Below are positions 1-9,806 of a stretch of DNA of 33,886 nt, in pieces (position 1 is the stretch's first letter; the number at the start of each line of letters is the position of its first letter). The notes beneath the pieces are model-generated. The model did not search any database. It was not told where the DNA came from and saw nothing but the letters and a program-made list of their open reading frames with translations. Source of the stretch: Chara braunii (Eukaryota; Streptophyta; Charophyceae; Charales; Characeae); NCBI GenBank assembly GCA_003427395.1, contig BFEA01000345.1, positions 701,986 to 735,871 on the forward strand, given 5' to 3'. The position numbers were made by a program, and so were the translations under genes.

Positions 1-66
<66 letters not shown>
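1..66. repeat. (CT)n microsatellite
   Basis: Uninterrupted CT dinucleotide run at the window edge, so its true length is unknown. A second short CT run follows at about 127-144. Similar CT runs recur at 1528-1579 and 1820-1885, so the first 2 kb is unusually pyrimidine-rich on this strand. Confidence 0.97.
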
Positions 67-69
<3 letters not shown>

Positions 70-295
70 CGTAGCGGTATCTCCAGCGCAGCAGGCATAT
101 ATTAACCCAATCTTGTATCGCTCAACCTCTCTCTCTCTCTCTCTCGGTCTTCTTCTTCGTCGTGGTCTTCTCTGCAGGTGTGCGGGTTCCTCCAACCTCC
201 AGGTTCGCTATAGCGGACTACTACTCTTGGCGACCACCTCTGCTATGGCGCATCACTCCCTGCACACAACGACGCTAATGGAATAGCTGGTACCA
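67..295 (-). other. Putative leader of the LTR-A element
   Basis: This stretch lies immediately downstream (minus strand) of the LTR and primer-binding site at 296-1116, so it is inferred to be the start of that element's internal region. No reading frame in it resembles gag. It is CT-rich and runs into the microsatellite at the window edge. Confidence 0.35.
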
Positions 296-307
296 GCTCC
301 GATACCA
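296..307 (-). promoter_or_regulatory. Primer-binding site (initiator-Met-tRNA-like)
   Basis: On the minus strand this reads TGGTATCGGAGC, one base from the classical plant iMet primer-binding site TGGTATCAGAGC. It sits one base downstream of the LTR end (...ATTGCA). The same variant occurs next to the family-B LTRs at 14721-14731 and 16918-16929, which supports a real priming site. Known biology: the tRNA 3' end primes minus-strand cDNA here. Confidence 0.7.
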
Positions 308-308
308 A

Positions 309-1116
309 TGCAATCAGACTCTCTTTCATTCACACTTCACATGCATGCAAACAGTAGCGCAGCAAACTGGCGGCATGCGCCCACTCAAAACTCAGAGATA
401 TGGCAACCCAGATAAGAGCCAATGACTATGGCGACTCAGCGCCCGAACATCTCTCTGTTCGCATACACCGCATCACCCTGGATATCCCATACGCGACTCT
501 CTGAACACTCACACACACACACACTGAACCTCAACTACAGCTATGGCGGCTGTGACCGCCTCTACCCTATCGCTATGGCTACGCTCCGCCTCTCTGCCCA
601 CTTCGTCCTCGGGCATCACTGTAGACCTCCTTGCACAAGTCGATGTGGCAGCGCTTCCGCATGGCTCACACAAGAATGAATGAATAACTGGGCGTTGCCC
701 CTTGATTTATACTTCTGAAGCTTGTTGGTCCGCGCTTTTCCATTGGCCCATGGTGCTCACAGTCCCTCGTGGTACTTACTGGACTGGACTGGGACTGACT
801 GGACCTTACCGCTGACTGGATGGGGACTCACTGCTATCCTACCGTTATCGTACTGCGAACGTACTGCAGTTGGTCCACCACTTGCCCACTTGCTCGACCT
901 TCTAGAAGGACTACAGCTAAGACTTTTGGAACTCGCTAAGACTTCTATTCTACAGATCTACAGATCGAACCCCTGCTACCTACGAACCCTACGACAGTCT
1001 ACTAACTGTTACAAATACACAGGTCGTGGGTTCAAGCTTTGGGGTCGACACCGATTCTGTACATCGGTACGGTAAGGGCTAGGGATCGAGCCGTGGGGTC
1101 TGCATCTGCTACTGCA
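309..1116 (-). mobile_element. LTR of a retrotransposon (family A), 5' LTR
   Basis: On the minus strand this begins TGCAGTAGC and ends GATTGCA (TG...CA), followed directly by the primer-binding site. It aligns along its whole length with the plus-strand insertion at 26554-27394; shared landmarks are the phrases around 420-450, the TTGATTTATACTTCTG segment near 700-717 and the GGGATCGAGCC segment near 1083. The two copies are clearly diverged, with many substitutions and small indels. Open frames inside it on either strand are not conserved between copies and are not called as genes. The LTR assignment rests on termini, PBS and the second copy; no partner LTR of this element lies in the window. 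Confidence 0.72.
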
Positions 1117-1525
1117 AAAGGTGAAAACCATTTCAGAGTGATGATAAGGGCTCGAATTGACAATGTAGCATCAGCGAAGCATCAACAACCAATGTACATC
1201 CATATACATACAAAAATAGCACAATGTAGCACAGCGGAAGACTCAAAGATATGATACTGACACGACTCGACCCATCACACACCACGCATATGAGAGAGAA
1301 GGGAGCACATAGAGAAGGAACGTCCCTCCTTGAACAAGGACATGGGAAGATACCACGGATGAGGTGAGTGGGAGGAGCAAGATGAAGATGGAGATGAGGG
1401 AGAAGACCAAGATCGCGATAGTGAAGTCCAAAAATAGTCTTCCTATCGATTGTCCAATCAATGTTTGCCTTGATAATGTGGAATCAGATCCTGGGCCCCA
1501 TACTTCGTCATAACCTCTGCGTGTA

Positions 1526-1527
<2 letters not shown>
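1117..1527. other. Unassigned sequence flanking LTR-A
   Basis: About 410 bases with no recognisable gene. The right half is purine-rich (GGAGATGAGGGAGAAG-like). It is the 5' flank of the minus-strand LTR-A element. Confidence 0.5.

Positions 1528-1579
<52 letters not shown>
1528..1579. repeat. (CT)n microsatellite
   Basis: Perfect CT dinucleotide run of about 52 bases followed by a GA/GGA-rich stretch (1580-1660). Confidence 0.97.
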
Positions 1580-1582
<3 letters not shown>

Positions 1583-1814
1583 GAAGAAGAAGATGGAGGA
1601 CGAGGAGGAGGAGGAGAAGGAGAGGAAGAAGTGGAGGGCGAGAATAGGAAGAAATAGAAGATGTCATCCTCTCCGCCGTCTCACCTGCGGGTAACTGCCG
1701 CCATGTACTAATGAGTTGTCGTGCTCCTCTGTGCTGCAGGTCGCTGGCGCAGGTACCAGCTATGGCGCCCAGGTAAGCTGCTCGCTCCTCACAGGTATGG
1801 CCACCGCCCCTTGA

Positions 1815-1819
<5 letters not shown>

Positions 1820-1885
<66 letters not shown>
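1820..1885. repeat. (CT)n microsatellite
   Basis: Perfect CT run of about 66 bases. Reading frames crossing it are serine/leucine repeats and are not genes. Confidence 0.97.
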
Positions 1886-1887
<2 letters not shown>

Positions 1888-1959
1888 GCCGCTAGCGCTG
1901 AAAATAGTGTGCTGTTCCAACAGCGTGACGTCCCAAAGAAGTGGGGAATCCTGTTTGCC

Positions 1960-2293
1960 CAGGAGCTAGGCTGGCCCGGTTATAAACAACGCTGGGCCTG
2001 GGTGCACTACCTGCAACCTGCAATTTGGGCCGCGAGGTCGTGGGTCCGATCCACGGTCCAGATCGCAGGAAAAAGTCTTGCTCCTAGACCTGGCCAAAAC
2101 GGCCTGCCTGGGTCTCTACCGAACGTCCAAGCCTTCCTTGCTGCTGCAGCAGGGCCAAAAATGTGGCCTTGGTCTAAACAGACACTGGTCTGTTCGGACA
2201 TGCTGAAAAGTCTGAAACGATGCCCTGAAATAGACAAGAATAGAACCAGGCGAGGGTCAACAATAAGTAAATGAATAAATAAATAAATAAATG
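1960..2293 (+). mobile_element. SINE-like element (tRNA-like head, AAAT tail)
   Basis: Positions 2039-2055 form a perfect tRNA T-arm: stem CGTGG/CCACG around the 7-base loop GTCCGAT, which contains a B-box-like GGTCCGATCC. The unit ends about 240 bases later in an (AAAT)n tail at 2268-2293. A T-arm/B-box head plus a simple A-rich tail is the standard layout of tRNA-derived SINEs. The A-box upstream is weak, the left boundary is a guess and no second copy is in the window, so this is tentative. The interior (2090-2200) is rich in GGCC. Confidence 0.35.
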
Positions 2294-2594
2294 CTGAGAA
2301 ATGATGGCCTTGGTGGCACCAAAATGGTGCCTTAGCCTAGAACATGGCCTTGGGCCTCCTGGTCGCGAGCCTGGACTGGGAGTGCTGCCTAGGGGCCCTC
2401 GACAATCCTCGGGCCCCCCAAATGGGGCCCGTATGCAGGTGCAACATGCAACATCCACCCCCTCCTTAGGAAGTCAAGCCGGGGCAAGGGCGAAGGTGAC
2501 GATCCGATGGTGGAACCTGGACGAGAGTATGGAATGGAGCCAAAGGTGTCGTCTTGCCTTCAACGTCCAACCCCCTTCCTGGTGCTTTTGTGTG
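2294..2594. other. Unassigned GGCC-rich sequence
   Basis: No gene recognised. GGCC/GGGCC words are frequent at 2330-2430. The stretch ends where the integrase fragment begins. Confidence 0.4.
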
Positions 2595-3002
2595 ATAATT
2601 TCAAAACAAAAGTATGGCGAACTTGGTGAGTCGATCGACCACTTTCAGAATCCAATTCACACCGGACTTATGCTTTGGGAACGGCTCGGTAGTGTCCATG
2701 GCAATCCATTCCCGTGGTCCTGCAGGTTTCGGCAACAGTCGGAAGAAGATTGCGGGATTTGCAACGCTGGCACACCTCGCATGACCCGCAATAGCGTTGA
2801 CGTCCCCGAGAAGGCTTGGCCACCAAAAGCGCTCACGCAGTCGGCCAATCGTACAATTGACATTAAAATGTCCGGGGGCTGGAGTGTCGTGGAACTCGCT
2901 AAGAAGTCGTGTACGCAAGTGTGAGTCACTAGGTACACTGTCAAGAAACCCGGGGAGGGAGCTGCCTATTGTTGCGAAAGCCAAGGGCTGCTGCATTGTC
3001 AC
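2595..3002 (-). pseudogene. Ty3/gypsy integrase fragment (zinc-binding domain and start of core)
   Basis: The minus-strand translation has the features of a Ty3/gypsy integrase N-terminus. There is an H-x-x-P-x-x-GH segment (EFHDTPAPGHF), then RFWWPSL and a degraded C-x-x-C region (HARCAS), then the start of the catalytic core (WIAMDTTEPFPKHKSG) with the first Asp and VVDRLTKFA. The frame stops at 2601, so the rest of the core with the second Asp and the Glu is missing. The second cysteine of the zinc site is lost. It belongs to a different lineage from the pol at 4401-7590, because the homologous integrase there differs at most positions. It would bind and join cDNA ends if complete; here it is a dead fragment. 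Confidence 0.85.
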
Positions 3003-3600
3003 CTGCCGTGCCCACTTCAGAGGTCCTCAGCGGCTCATTAGGTTACCGGAGTTGATTTCCCTATCACGCCTCTCTCATCGTTGATGATATTCACATAATA
3101 GGAACGTGAAGCAAAGTTTCGACTTTCCACCCGCAAATCATGGAGACTTTTCAAAAACTCCCCTTAGGGAGCTCACTGCCGTTCCTCAAATTTACGTGAA
3201 TTAATTTGGAATTTAACTGTTGCAAGGAAAATAAGCAACAGCGAGATGACAATTCCAGATCACACCATCACATTGAAAGCCAAATAGTCACACTGTGTCC
3301 AGAGAGCAGCATTGCACCAATAATACACCAATCGAGGTTCGTAGCACTGAAAACCAATGTTCATGGAGAGCATACTCTCTCCTCCCAACACAAGAGTCCA
3401 GTTCCTTCGCAGTCAGCGCCCAGCCTACTCCTACAGAGCTACTACAGACTACAAAAAGACAATGCAACTGTTGACATCAGCGGCAGCCCGAAGCACTTGA
3501 AGATGCCGCCCATGCAGACCATCGCCAATACAAGGTACGTGCCCTCACATCATCATCATCATCATCATCCTTCACCTATCCCCTGACTACACCACACCTG
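3003..3600. other. Unassigned sequence with (CAT)n run
   Basis: No convincing gene. A (CAT)n microsatellite at 3548-3569 produces a poly-His stretch at the end of an open frame (3206-3586), but that frame has no other recognisable feature. Confidence 0.5.
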
Positions 3601-4260
3601 TCCTCTCTTTGACCCGAAGACCACCCCTGCGCTTCACTGTAGTCCAAGCCCACCAGCTATGGTGGCTGGGCTATGGCGCTGCCCTCAGCAGCGCCCTCCT
3701 CTGCACGACCGCATGTGCTGCACCTCGCCTCTCAGCACTAGCAGAAGCCTACGAGCATGAGCTCCAACAGCGCTGCCGCCAGCATGCGAGTGCCTGCATG
3801 AGGCTGCCTCGCCAGAGCTCTTTCCATAAAGGAAAGAGTTGGCCAGCTCTCGCAGCCTGGCTGGGCTGGCCTGGGCCCAGAAGCTTTCGGAAGGCCCCAG
3901 GAGGCTACCTGGATGCAACAGCTACTGGGCTGCTGGGCCTCGTTCAGTTGGGCGCCGAACTGTCTCTGTATGAAGCTACGAATCACGCCCAGGGCCTGCA
4001 TTCTTTGGAAAGGCCCGGTAGACCGTGGAAATGTCTTCGGTGCTTGGCCTGTGTGTCTTTCAACCAAATTGGCGCGTCGCAACTGCCTGGACCCCAAATA
4101 TGAAATTGACAGTCGAGGGCCTCTTGCAAAAAGCCAGGCCCGCCTTCACTTAGGGCGGGCACCTCCGCCTTCACTCAGGGCGGGTAAGGCTGCGAACAGG
4201 GCCCCATAGGCCTACCGAGGACCCTGATCCTCGCATTCCCTTCTCCTTTACTTCGTGAGT
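3601..4260. other. Unassigned GGC/GCC-rich sequence with twin hairpins
   Basis: No gene recognised; the several open frames overlap on both strands, as expected for GC-rich DNA. Two near-identical 19-base units (4141-4159 and 4166-4184, CGCCTTCACTyAGGGCGGG) each fold into a GCC/GGC hairpin; the first has the 7-base stem GCCCGCC/GGGCGGG. The region lies downstream of the minus-strand pol relic and could hold its 3' LTR, but I cannot show matching termini. Confidence 0.4.
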
Positions 4261-4400
4261 CCTCTGAGAAGTCTCTTATTCTGCAAGCATCTTCCCCTTG
4301 AGTGCTCTTTCATAGCTTGCGATTACTTGAGGTGTTGTTCTCATGAGTTCTTCTCATGTGAACCACCGGTCTTCTTTAGGATCCAGATGATGTCTGAAGC

Positions 4401-4922
4401 TCACACGATACTGCATTCTCGGTTTAGGAGGTCGCCCTCTGCCTGATGGTCGAGAACAGGCATCACTCGATGCTCGATGATCTGGTCAATGTCCATTTCG
4501 CCATCCATGGTTGGGGGCAGCATTGATCTTCTGGAAGGAAACTGCTCAGTGGCAGCGAAAGATGCCAGCTTGGACGCATGAAACACTGGGTAGGTGCGTA
4601 GGTGTGCAGGAATACGGATCACGTATGAAGGCCCATCCGGTTGATCCCCTACAACGTCCAAGATCTCCCAGGGCCTGAAATACTGTGGCATCAGTTTTCT
4701 GGATATCCCCAACTCCTGACCTAATTTAGATGACTTTACCCAAACTCGTTCACCTACCTGAAAGTTAGAAGGTCGTCTATGCTTATTCTCAGATGCAACC
4801 ATAGCATCTTGAGACTTCCTAACATGTTCAACGGCCTGCTGCAGTATCTGTTCATATTTGACAACAAAATCTATGCTGCCAGGTGCTGCAGTAGATTGTC
4901 TTTCTGGTAGCAGAAAGTCCAA
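4401..4922 (-). pseudogene. Integrase C-terminal (GPF/Y-like) region, same element
   Basis: It continues in frame from the integrase core across the TAA at 4953. The segment KSQDAMVASENKHRRP, then VGERVWVKSSKL, the LMPQYFRPWEIL segment and YPVFHASKLASF are the signature of the Ty3/gypsy integrase C-terminal GPF/Y region, which binds DNA. The end (IDQIIEHRVMPV...LLNRECSIV) looks like the beginning of a chromodomain-like tail. It stops at TGA 4401-4403, where a tryptophan is normal, and the downstream sequence no longer resembles a chromodomain. Confidence 0.88.
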
Positions 4923-4952
4923 TGCAGTTCTGGGCTTCCAACCAAGATGTAA

Positions 4953-5699
4953 TTAGTTGGGAGTCATACCGGTTATACTGTGCACGTCATTGATGTACAA
5001 GCTGGCGACGAGAGGTATCTTCTCGTGCCAGTCATCCTGACTTGGCTTAATGTAATGTCGAAGCAGGTGCTGTACTACCCGGTTCATCTGTTCTGCCTGG
5101 CCATTTGACTCAGGGTGATTCCCTGAAGTCATTTGGAGTTTGGTGCCCATCTGTTCGACAGTTGATTGCCATAATTCACTTGTGAATCTCACATCCCTAT
5201 TGCTAACGATGGATGTAGGCAAACCAAAATCTCGTACCCAATTATCCATAAACAGTTTGATGACGTAGTCCGTTTTAGTTGTTTCTGGCATGGCAATCAG
5301 TCTTGCGTACTTAGTAAAACGGTCCACTATAGCAAAGATATGCCTCTTTCTAGACTTGCTGGTCACAAGGTTGTCCATGAAATCTATAGACACACTCTGA
5401 CCTGGTCCTTTAGGAATCGGCAAGGGCTTGATCAGCCCAATCGGAGCCTGAGTCCTTGGTTTGTCTATTTGGCAAACCTGGCAAGTTTCAACATAGCGTT
5501 TTGCATCCATCATCATAGAAGGCCACCAGAATCTTTGTACTAAGTTCGCTGATGTTTTTTTGTAGCCAAAATGACCAGTTGCATCGTGACATTCTCCTAA
5601 AAATAAACTACGCAACGACTCACTACTGGGAACACACAACCTTTTATTCCCCGCCTTCTCAAGAAACAGCAAGCCGTCTACCATCGTAAATTCGTCCAA
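4953..5699 (-). pseudogene. Integrase zinc-binding domain and catalytic core, same element
   Basis: It encodes HHCC-type zinc binding (HDATGHFG, then CQVCQ) and a DDE core. The first Asp is in SIDFMDNL, the second in SNRDVRFTS, and the Glu is in SNGQAEQMNR. All three catalytic acids are present. WWPSM and the RFTKYA segment are typical Ty3/gypsy integrase landmarks. The frame is +1 relative to the RNase H frame, the shift falling at the A-run near 5702-5707. It ends at an in-frame TAA (4953) where the following residues continue the integrase; the expected residue is probably Gln. Confidence 0.92.
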
Positions 5700-6840
5700 A
5701 GTTTTTTATCCTTTGCTTTGAATCACTGATGATCTCGGACATAACTGGATCTTGCTGATAGGCATCCACCAATGATCGAATCAAATCGCTAGATATGCCA
5801 AACTCTGTTACTAGTGCGCCCAGATGTTCCGCCCGGCGAGATAATGCATCAGCCACTTGATTGTACTGTCCCTTGATTGGATCAAGTTGATAGTCATGCA
5901 TGTCTATCACTTGTATCCAGCGCTTGAGTGCGTCAGAGAGTACTGGCTGAGTCTTGATCCAGCGCAAGGTCTCATGGTCAGATCTTACATAGAAGAATCT
6001 GCCAAGGAGATAGTGTCTCCAATGTACCAGCGCTCCGTACAGGGCATAGAGCTCACGCTCATAAGTGGACTTAGCTAGTTTCTGAGATGGCATCTTTTTG
6101 CTCATGTACTCGATAGGTCTCAACTTGGGCCCCTCCTTTTGCGCAAGGACCGCGCCTATGCCATATTGGCTGGCGTCTGTGGTCACAACAAATGGCTTGT
6201 CAGGATTAGGAAGTTTAAGAACTTCGTAGTGTGTCAGATCATACTTCAATTTCTTAAAGCTTGCTTCACACTCTTCAGTCCACTCCCAAGGGGTGTCAAG
6301 TCGAGTTAGATCTGTCAATGGGGAAGCTATAGTACTAAAGTTTTTCACGAACGGACGATAGTAGCCCGTCATCCCCAAAAACGATCTGACCGCAGTACCA
6401 ATCTGAGGTATGGGCCAGTCACGTATGCTGGCCACCTTCGCATCTTCCGGCCTCAATCCATCTGCGGAAATTTCATGACCCAAGGACAGGATCTTGGTGC
6501 GACCAAGCTTGCATTTATCCAAGTTCACTTTGTACTGGTGCTGTCTAAGGAGACCTAGCAATGTTTTCAAGTGCTCAGCGTGCTCCTCTACAATGCTACT
6601 AAAGATGAGAATATCGTCGAGGTACACAACGATAAACTTGTCTAGGTAGTCATGAAAAATCCAGTTCATCGTGTGCTGGAACGTACCAGGTGCATTCCAT
6701 AGGCCAAAAGGCATCACCACAAACTCGTACAGACCGTACCTGGTCTGAAATGCAGTTTTGTGTTGATCCTCAGATCTAACGGCAATTTGATGGTATCCGG
6801 ACTTCAAATCTATCTTTGTGAAGTATCGGCATCCCTGCAC
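5659..6840 (-). pseudogene. Reverse transcriptase palm/thumb and RNase H, same element
   Basis: This is the best-preserved segment (about 390 codons). The RT first catalytic Asp is in KIDLKSGYHQI, then MPFGLWNAP, and the YLDD box occurs as VVYLDDILIFS. RNase H follows: TDASQYGIGAVL, YERELYAL, SDHETLRW and ADALSRR, with its acidic residues intact. The protein would copy RNA to DNA and degrade the RNA of the hybrid in virus-like particles. The last residues (after about 5707) are out of frame; the genuine continuation is the integrase frame one base over. Upstream it joins the 6847-7131 segment in the same frame through a TAG. Confidence 0.94.
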
Positions 6841-6846
6841 TCTATC

Positions 6847-7131
6847 CTAGAGGTCGTCAATGCGGGGTAGGGGCTCCGCATTCTTAACGGTGATGGCATT
6901 GAGCCCCCTATAGTCAATGCACATCCCTAATGGACCTCCCTTCTTTGGGACAAATAAGACTGGCGCACCGTAAGGGGAGGTACTAGGCCGTATCCATCCC
7001 TTCTCTGTGAGCTCCTTGAGTTGGCGGCGAAGCTCATCTAACTCTGCAGGAGACATCCTATAGATTCGCCCTCTAGGCACCTTGCTACCTGGGATAACCT
7101 CTATCGCATGGACAACCTCCCTTTCTACCAC
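6847..7131 (-). pseudogene. Reverse transcriptase N-terminal (fingers) segment, same element
   Basis: It holds the standard Ty3/gypsy RT fingers landmarks: [19 protein letters not shown], the ELRRQLKEL segment, [35 protein letters not shown] and PLPRIDDL. It is in the same frame as both the upstream 7144-7368 and downstream 5659-6840 segments, separated only by TAG codons. Confidence 0.93.
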
Positions 7132-7143
7132 GCCTGTGGGCTC

Positions 7144-7368
7144 CTAAAAAAGGTCTGAATATTGAGCGACGACTCTTTCTATCTCTGGGGGTGATTTAAC
7201 GGCCTCCCCTTTCTCAGAGATAAATATTAGATACATGCCCTCCTCGCGATTCTGCTTATAATAGTTATAGAAGGATGATGCACACATGCACCCATAGTTT
7301 TCTATTATACTGCTAGCTTTGAACTTTTGCAATCTAACAGATCTACCGTTGGGCAACTTGTGAATCAA
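7144..7368 (-). pseudogene. Protease-RT linker of the same pol
   Basis: About 74 codons in frame with both neighbours. The end (VVAQYSDLF) just before the stop is the usual lead-in to the RT fingers (DLF-x-EPTG). The TAG at 7144 falls inside that motif, between LF and EPTG. Confidence 0.8.
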
Positions 7369-7380
7369 TACCTTTCTATC

Positions 7381-7590
7381 CTAGTCAAACTGCGGTTGCG
7401 CGGCCTCGAGGTAGTACATACCTAGGAGCATGTCAAATGGCAGTTCGTCGCTAACCAGGAAGGAGATTTTATGACTCACATCCTCTTCTCCGTAGGAGAA
7501 GGTGCAGACTACGTCCTTGACATAGTCTTTCACCAACATTTGGTGCTTGTTGGCCAGCGTAGAAGCTACAGTTCTGCTAAGCTGCTGCAC
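7381..7590 (-). pseudogene. Truncated retropepsin-like protease, same element
   Basis: It contains the second half of a Ty3-type aspartic protease: a beta-rich segment, then FLVSDELPFDMLLGMYYLE, matching the usual D-x-ILG-x-x-WL region. The active-site D-S/T-G motif should lie just upstream, but homology ends at about 7590. The TAG at 7381 sits where Trp is common (after QPQFD), consistent with TGG to TAG. Confidence 0.78.
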
Positions 7591-7599
7591 TTGCCAACG

Positions 7600-8355
7600 T
7601 GTCCAAGCAAGAGCAACCTATGACTGAGCAAGACGAGCGCGATAAGACGAACATTGGGCTCTATGCTAGAACAGACGCCTTAGTTATGAGGACGCGTGGA
7701 AGAAGATCGAGGGTTATGAGGCCAGTAAGATGGAGGGGCCTCTCGCTCTTTAAAGGCAATATTACTTACCGGTTGGCGCACCCGCTCTGACGACCACCTG
7801 TCTTGCCACCTTCATGTGACTTTCAACCTGTAACGGATATTGCTATCAAGGGTCATCGACGCGCTTCTTTATAACTATCTTGGTCGAGTCTTCAGATAAG
7901 ATGCTGGCCATTGCAAAATAATTCCCTTTTGTTAATTTTAATTTCCGTGTTAGTTTGGTTAATTAGTGTGATTGATCGTTGTTAACCGATCATGTTGCGT
8001 CGTGACAAAGGTTAAGCCCTCATTAGACTGTGTAAGCGGGCGAATAGGGGAGTAGCCCCAGCTCATAACAACGATTCAAAACGTGCTGGCCTTGGAAGGA
8101 ATCCAACGTACAGGCGACCAGTTTAAGTGATTAGCAGGGTTGAAGGAGTTGGATATTCTTGGTATTGGCATGACCCTACACTTGTCTCTTGGATGTATTA
8201 CCTGCATTGAGTGGCTTATTCGATTACTTGGCAAGGCCAGAGAGTTACGCAACCCCCGTATTTGTGTGCTTAAGCCCTGCGAGGACGGAGACTACAAATA
8301 CAATTGAGATTCTGACCCTTTCTTTTCCTTCGCTTTCCTTTTGCGCGTGACTGCA
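7600..8355. other. Unassigned sequence, AT-rich in part
   Basis: No gene recognised. 7900-8000 is AT-rich. A TGTAACGG at about 7830 looks like a Ty3 LTR start, but no matching LTR end or copy was found. Confidence 0.4.
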
Positions 8356-8359
8356 CAGC

Positions 8360-8575
8360 TCTTTTGTGCCGTGTGACTGCACAACTTGATTGTGTCGTGC
8401 GATTACACAGCGTGATTGTGTCATATGACTGCACATGGTGATTGTGCCATATGACTGCATCATGTGACTACATCATGTGACTTCATCGTGTGTCTGCACC
8501 GTGTGACTTCATCGTGTGTCTGTACCGTGTGACTTCATCGTGTGTCTATACCGTGTGACTGTACCGGATGATTGC
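8360..8575. repeat. Degenerate tandem repeat around TGTGACTkCATC
   Basis: A run of about 13-base units built on TGTGACTGCAC / TGTGACTTCATC. The right end is nearly perfect with a 26-base period (starts at 8501 and 8527), and the array decays leftward. Open frames on the minus strand here are repeat-derived and not called. Confidence 0.85.
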
Positions 8576-9350
8576 ATGAGCGCATGATCGTGTTGGCTTA
8601 CATATGTCTGTCCGATCGAATGCTCGCTTGTAGTTGTGCGAGTTCTTTTGTGACCGGAGAAAAATTGAGTGCATGACCATATAAGTTTATGAGTGCCCGT
8701 GTGAGTAGATGAATGCATGATTGAATGCTTTTGCGAGTTTGATGACCGCAAGCAGGTATTCTGTCCGAGTATGCAAGGCTACTTCTGGGCTCGCCGAGTG
8801 GGCATTTATGTCGAGGGGAATATAGGGACGATTTCCATTGGCTATGATCTATGCCTTGACTTTTTAAATGGATGGGGAAAAGAAAGGCAATATTGAAGAG
8901 AATCTCTTATGTCCTCGCTAAATTCCTACTTGACGGTGACTAAGTGTCTATTTTGCTCGGGTTGGGGTAAGGTTCAACTCAAAGGAAAGTAATCTGAGTA
9001 CCCCATTATAGCCGACAGGGTCTTAATTAGGTTGTGAGAAAGCGTTGCGTGCACTCTTTTTTTCCTGTTCTCAGGAGACTCTTGCCCTCAGTTGACCTCT
9101 ATGTAATCGAAAACAGCGTGAGCACTAGGGCAGTTTTCTCAGAGCCCTTGTTCTTACCTGTTCACTCTTGAGTATGGGCTGGTCATGTGCCAGGAAACAG
9201 AGCTTTTAGGTGAAAGACTCGAGCTCTGAGCTTTGGCTATATCGGACTTTTAGTTAGAGCGACGTATGAGTGGTCGAGCTGACAATGCTCAATCATGCTT
9301 GGACGAACGGCGCGGAACGTATGAACTATGTAATGGGGCCTACCAAGTCC
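8576..9350. other. Unassigned sequence
   Basis: No gene, RNA or repeat that I can support. The short minus-strand frame at 8509-8751 overlaps the tandem repeat and has no recognisable content. Confidence 0.4.
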
Positions 9351-9351
9351 T

Positions 9352-9484
9352 GTTCAGACTCACCCTGAGCCCAGAGTCCCTGCCTTCGGGCTGAAGTTCC
9401 AATCGGACTAGCCCTTACCCGAGTATCGGCACCTATAGACCCTGCACGCAGTACAACAATCAGGACCCGTAATTAGCAAGGAAT
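9352..9484. repeat. 133-bp direct repeat, copy 1
   Basis: It matches 9674-9806 with only a few substitutions, 322 bases apart. Both copies run from GTTCAGACTCACCC to AATTAGCAAGGAAT. Function unknown; the spacing and high identity suggest a local duplication or the ends of a small element. Confidence 0.9.
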
Positions 9485-9673
9485 TCCCAAGCAACCCGAC
9501 TCTTGGACAACACCTCGTTGCGCAGCAGGGTCCGGCGGTCGACGGGGCTGTCCCCTCTTCGGCGTCCCCTTCCAGGGAACCTGCACACGGCCCGCTGCAG
9601 AGGTTGCCTCTCAAGACTACAATTCAGGGAGCAACACAACCCCCGGATTTTCAATATGGGCTATTCCCGGTTC

Positions 9674-9806
9674 GTTCAGACTCACCCTGAGCCCAGAGTC
9701 CCTGCCTTCGGGCTAAAGTTCCAATCGGACGAGCCCTTACCTGAGTATCGGCACCTATAGACCCTGCACGCAGTACAGCAATCAGGGCCCGTAATTAGCA
9801 AGGAAT
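9674..9806. repeat. 133-bp direct repeat, copy 2
   Basis: Second copy of the 9352-9484 repeat. The intervening 189 bases contain a GC-rich segment with small open frames on both strands that I do not call. Confidence 0.9.

Larger units (their letters stand above)
4401..7590 (-). mobile_element. Ty3/gypsy retrotransposon pol relic
   Basis: Continuous minus-strand homology in the order protease, reverse transcriptase, RNase H, integrase, which is the Ty3/gypsy (Metaviridae) order; copia elements have integrase before RT. Three in-frame TAG stops (7381, 7144, 6847), one frameshift near 5705 and one in-frame TAA (4953) break it, so it cannot make a polyprotein. No gag or protease active-site motif remains at the 5' side: homology stops at about 7590. 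No LTR could be paired. The gag at 12.3-13.6 kb has the same orientation but is 4.7 kb away, and whether it is the same element is unknown. Confidence 0.93.

Noticed and set aside
422-1075. Open frames on the plus strand inside LTR-A
   Set aside because: They are antisense to the LTR and are not maintained in the second LTR-A copy (26554-27394).
3206-3586. Protein with poly-His tail
   Set aside because: The His run comes from the (CAT)n microsatellite and the rest of the frame has no protein-like features.
5701-5707. Slippery heptamer A AAA AAC in the RNase H frame, suggesting programmed -1 frameshifting into integrase
   Set aside because: The heptamer is in the right phase, but the integrase frame is +1, not -1, relative to RNase H. 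The -1 frame closes within eight codons. A lost or gained A in the run explains it.
4401-7590. UAG/UAA read as glutamine (alternative code as in some ulvophyte algae)
   Set aside because: The RT-RNase H frame (about 390 codons) and ORF1 of the PLE (489 codons) contain many Gln codons, all CAA/CAG, and no internal TAA/TAG. Reassignment would scatter TAR codons throughout.
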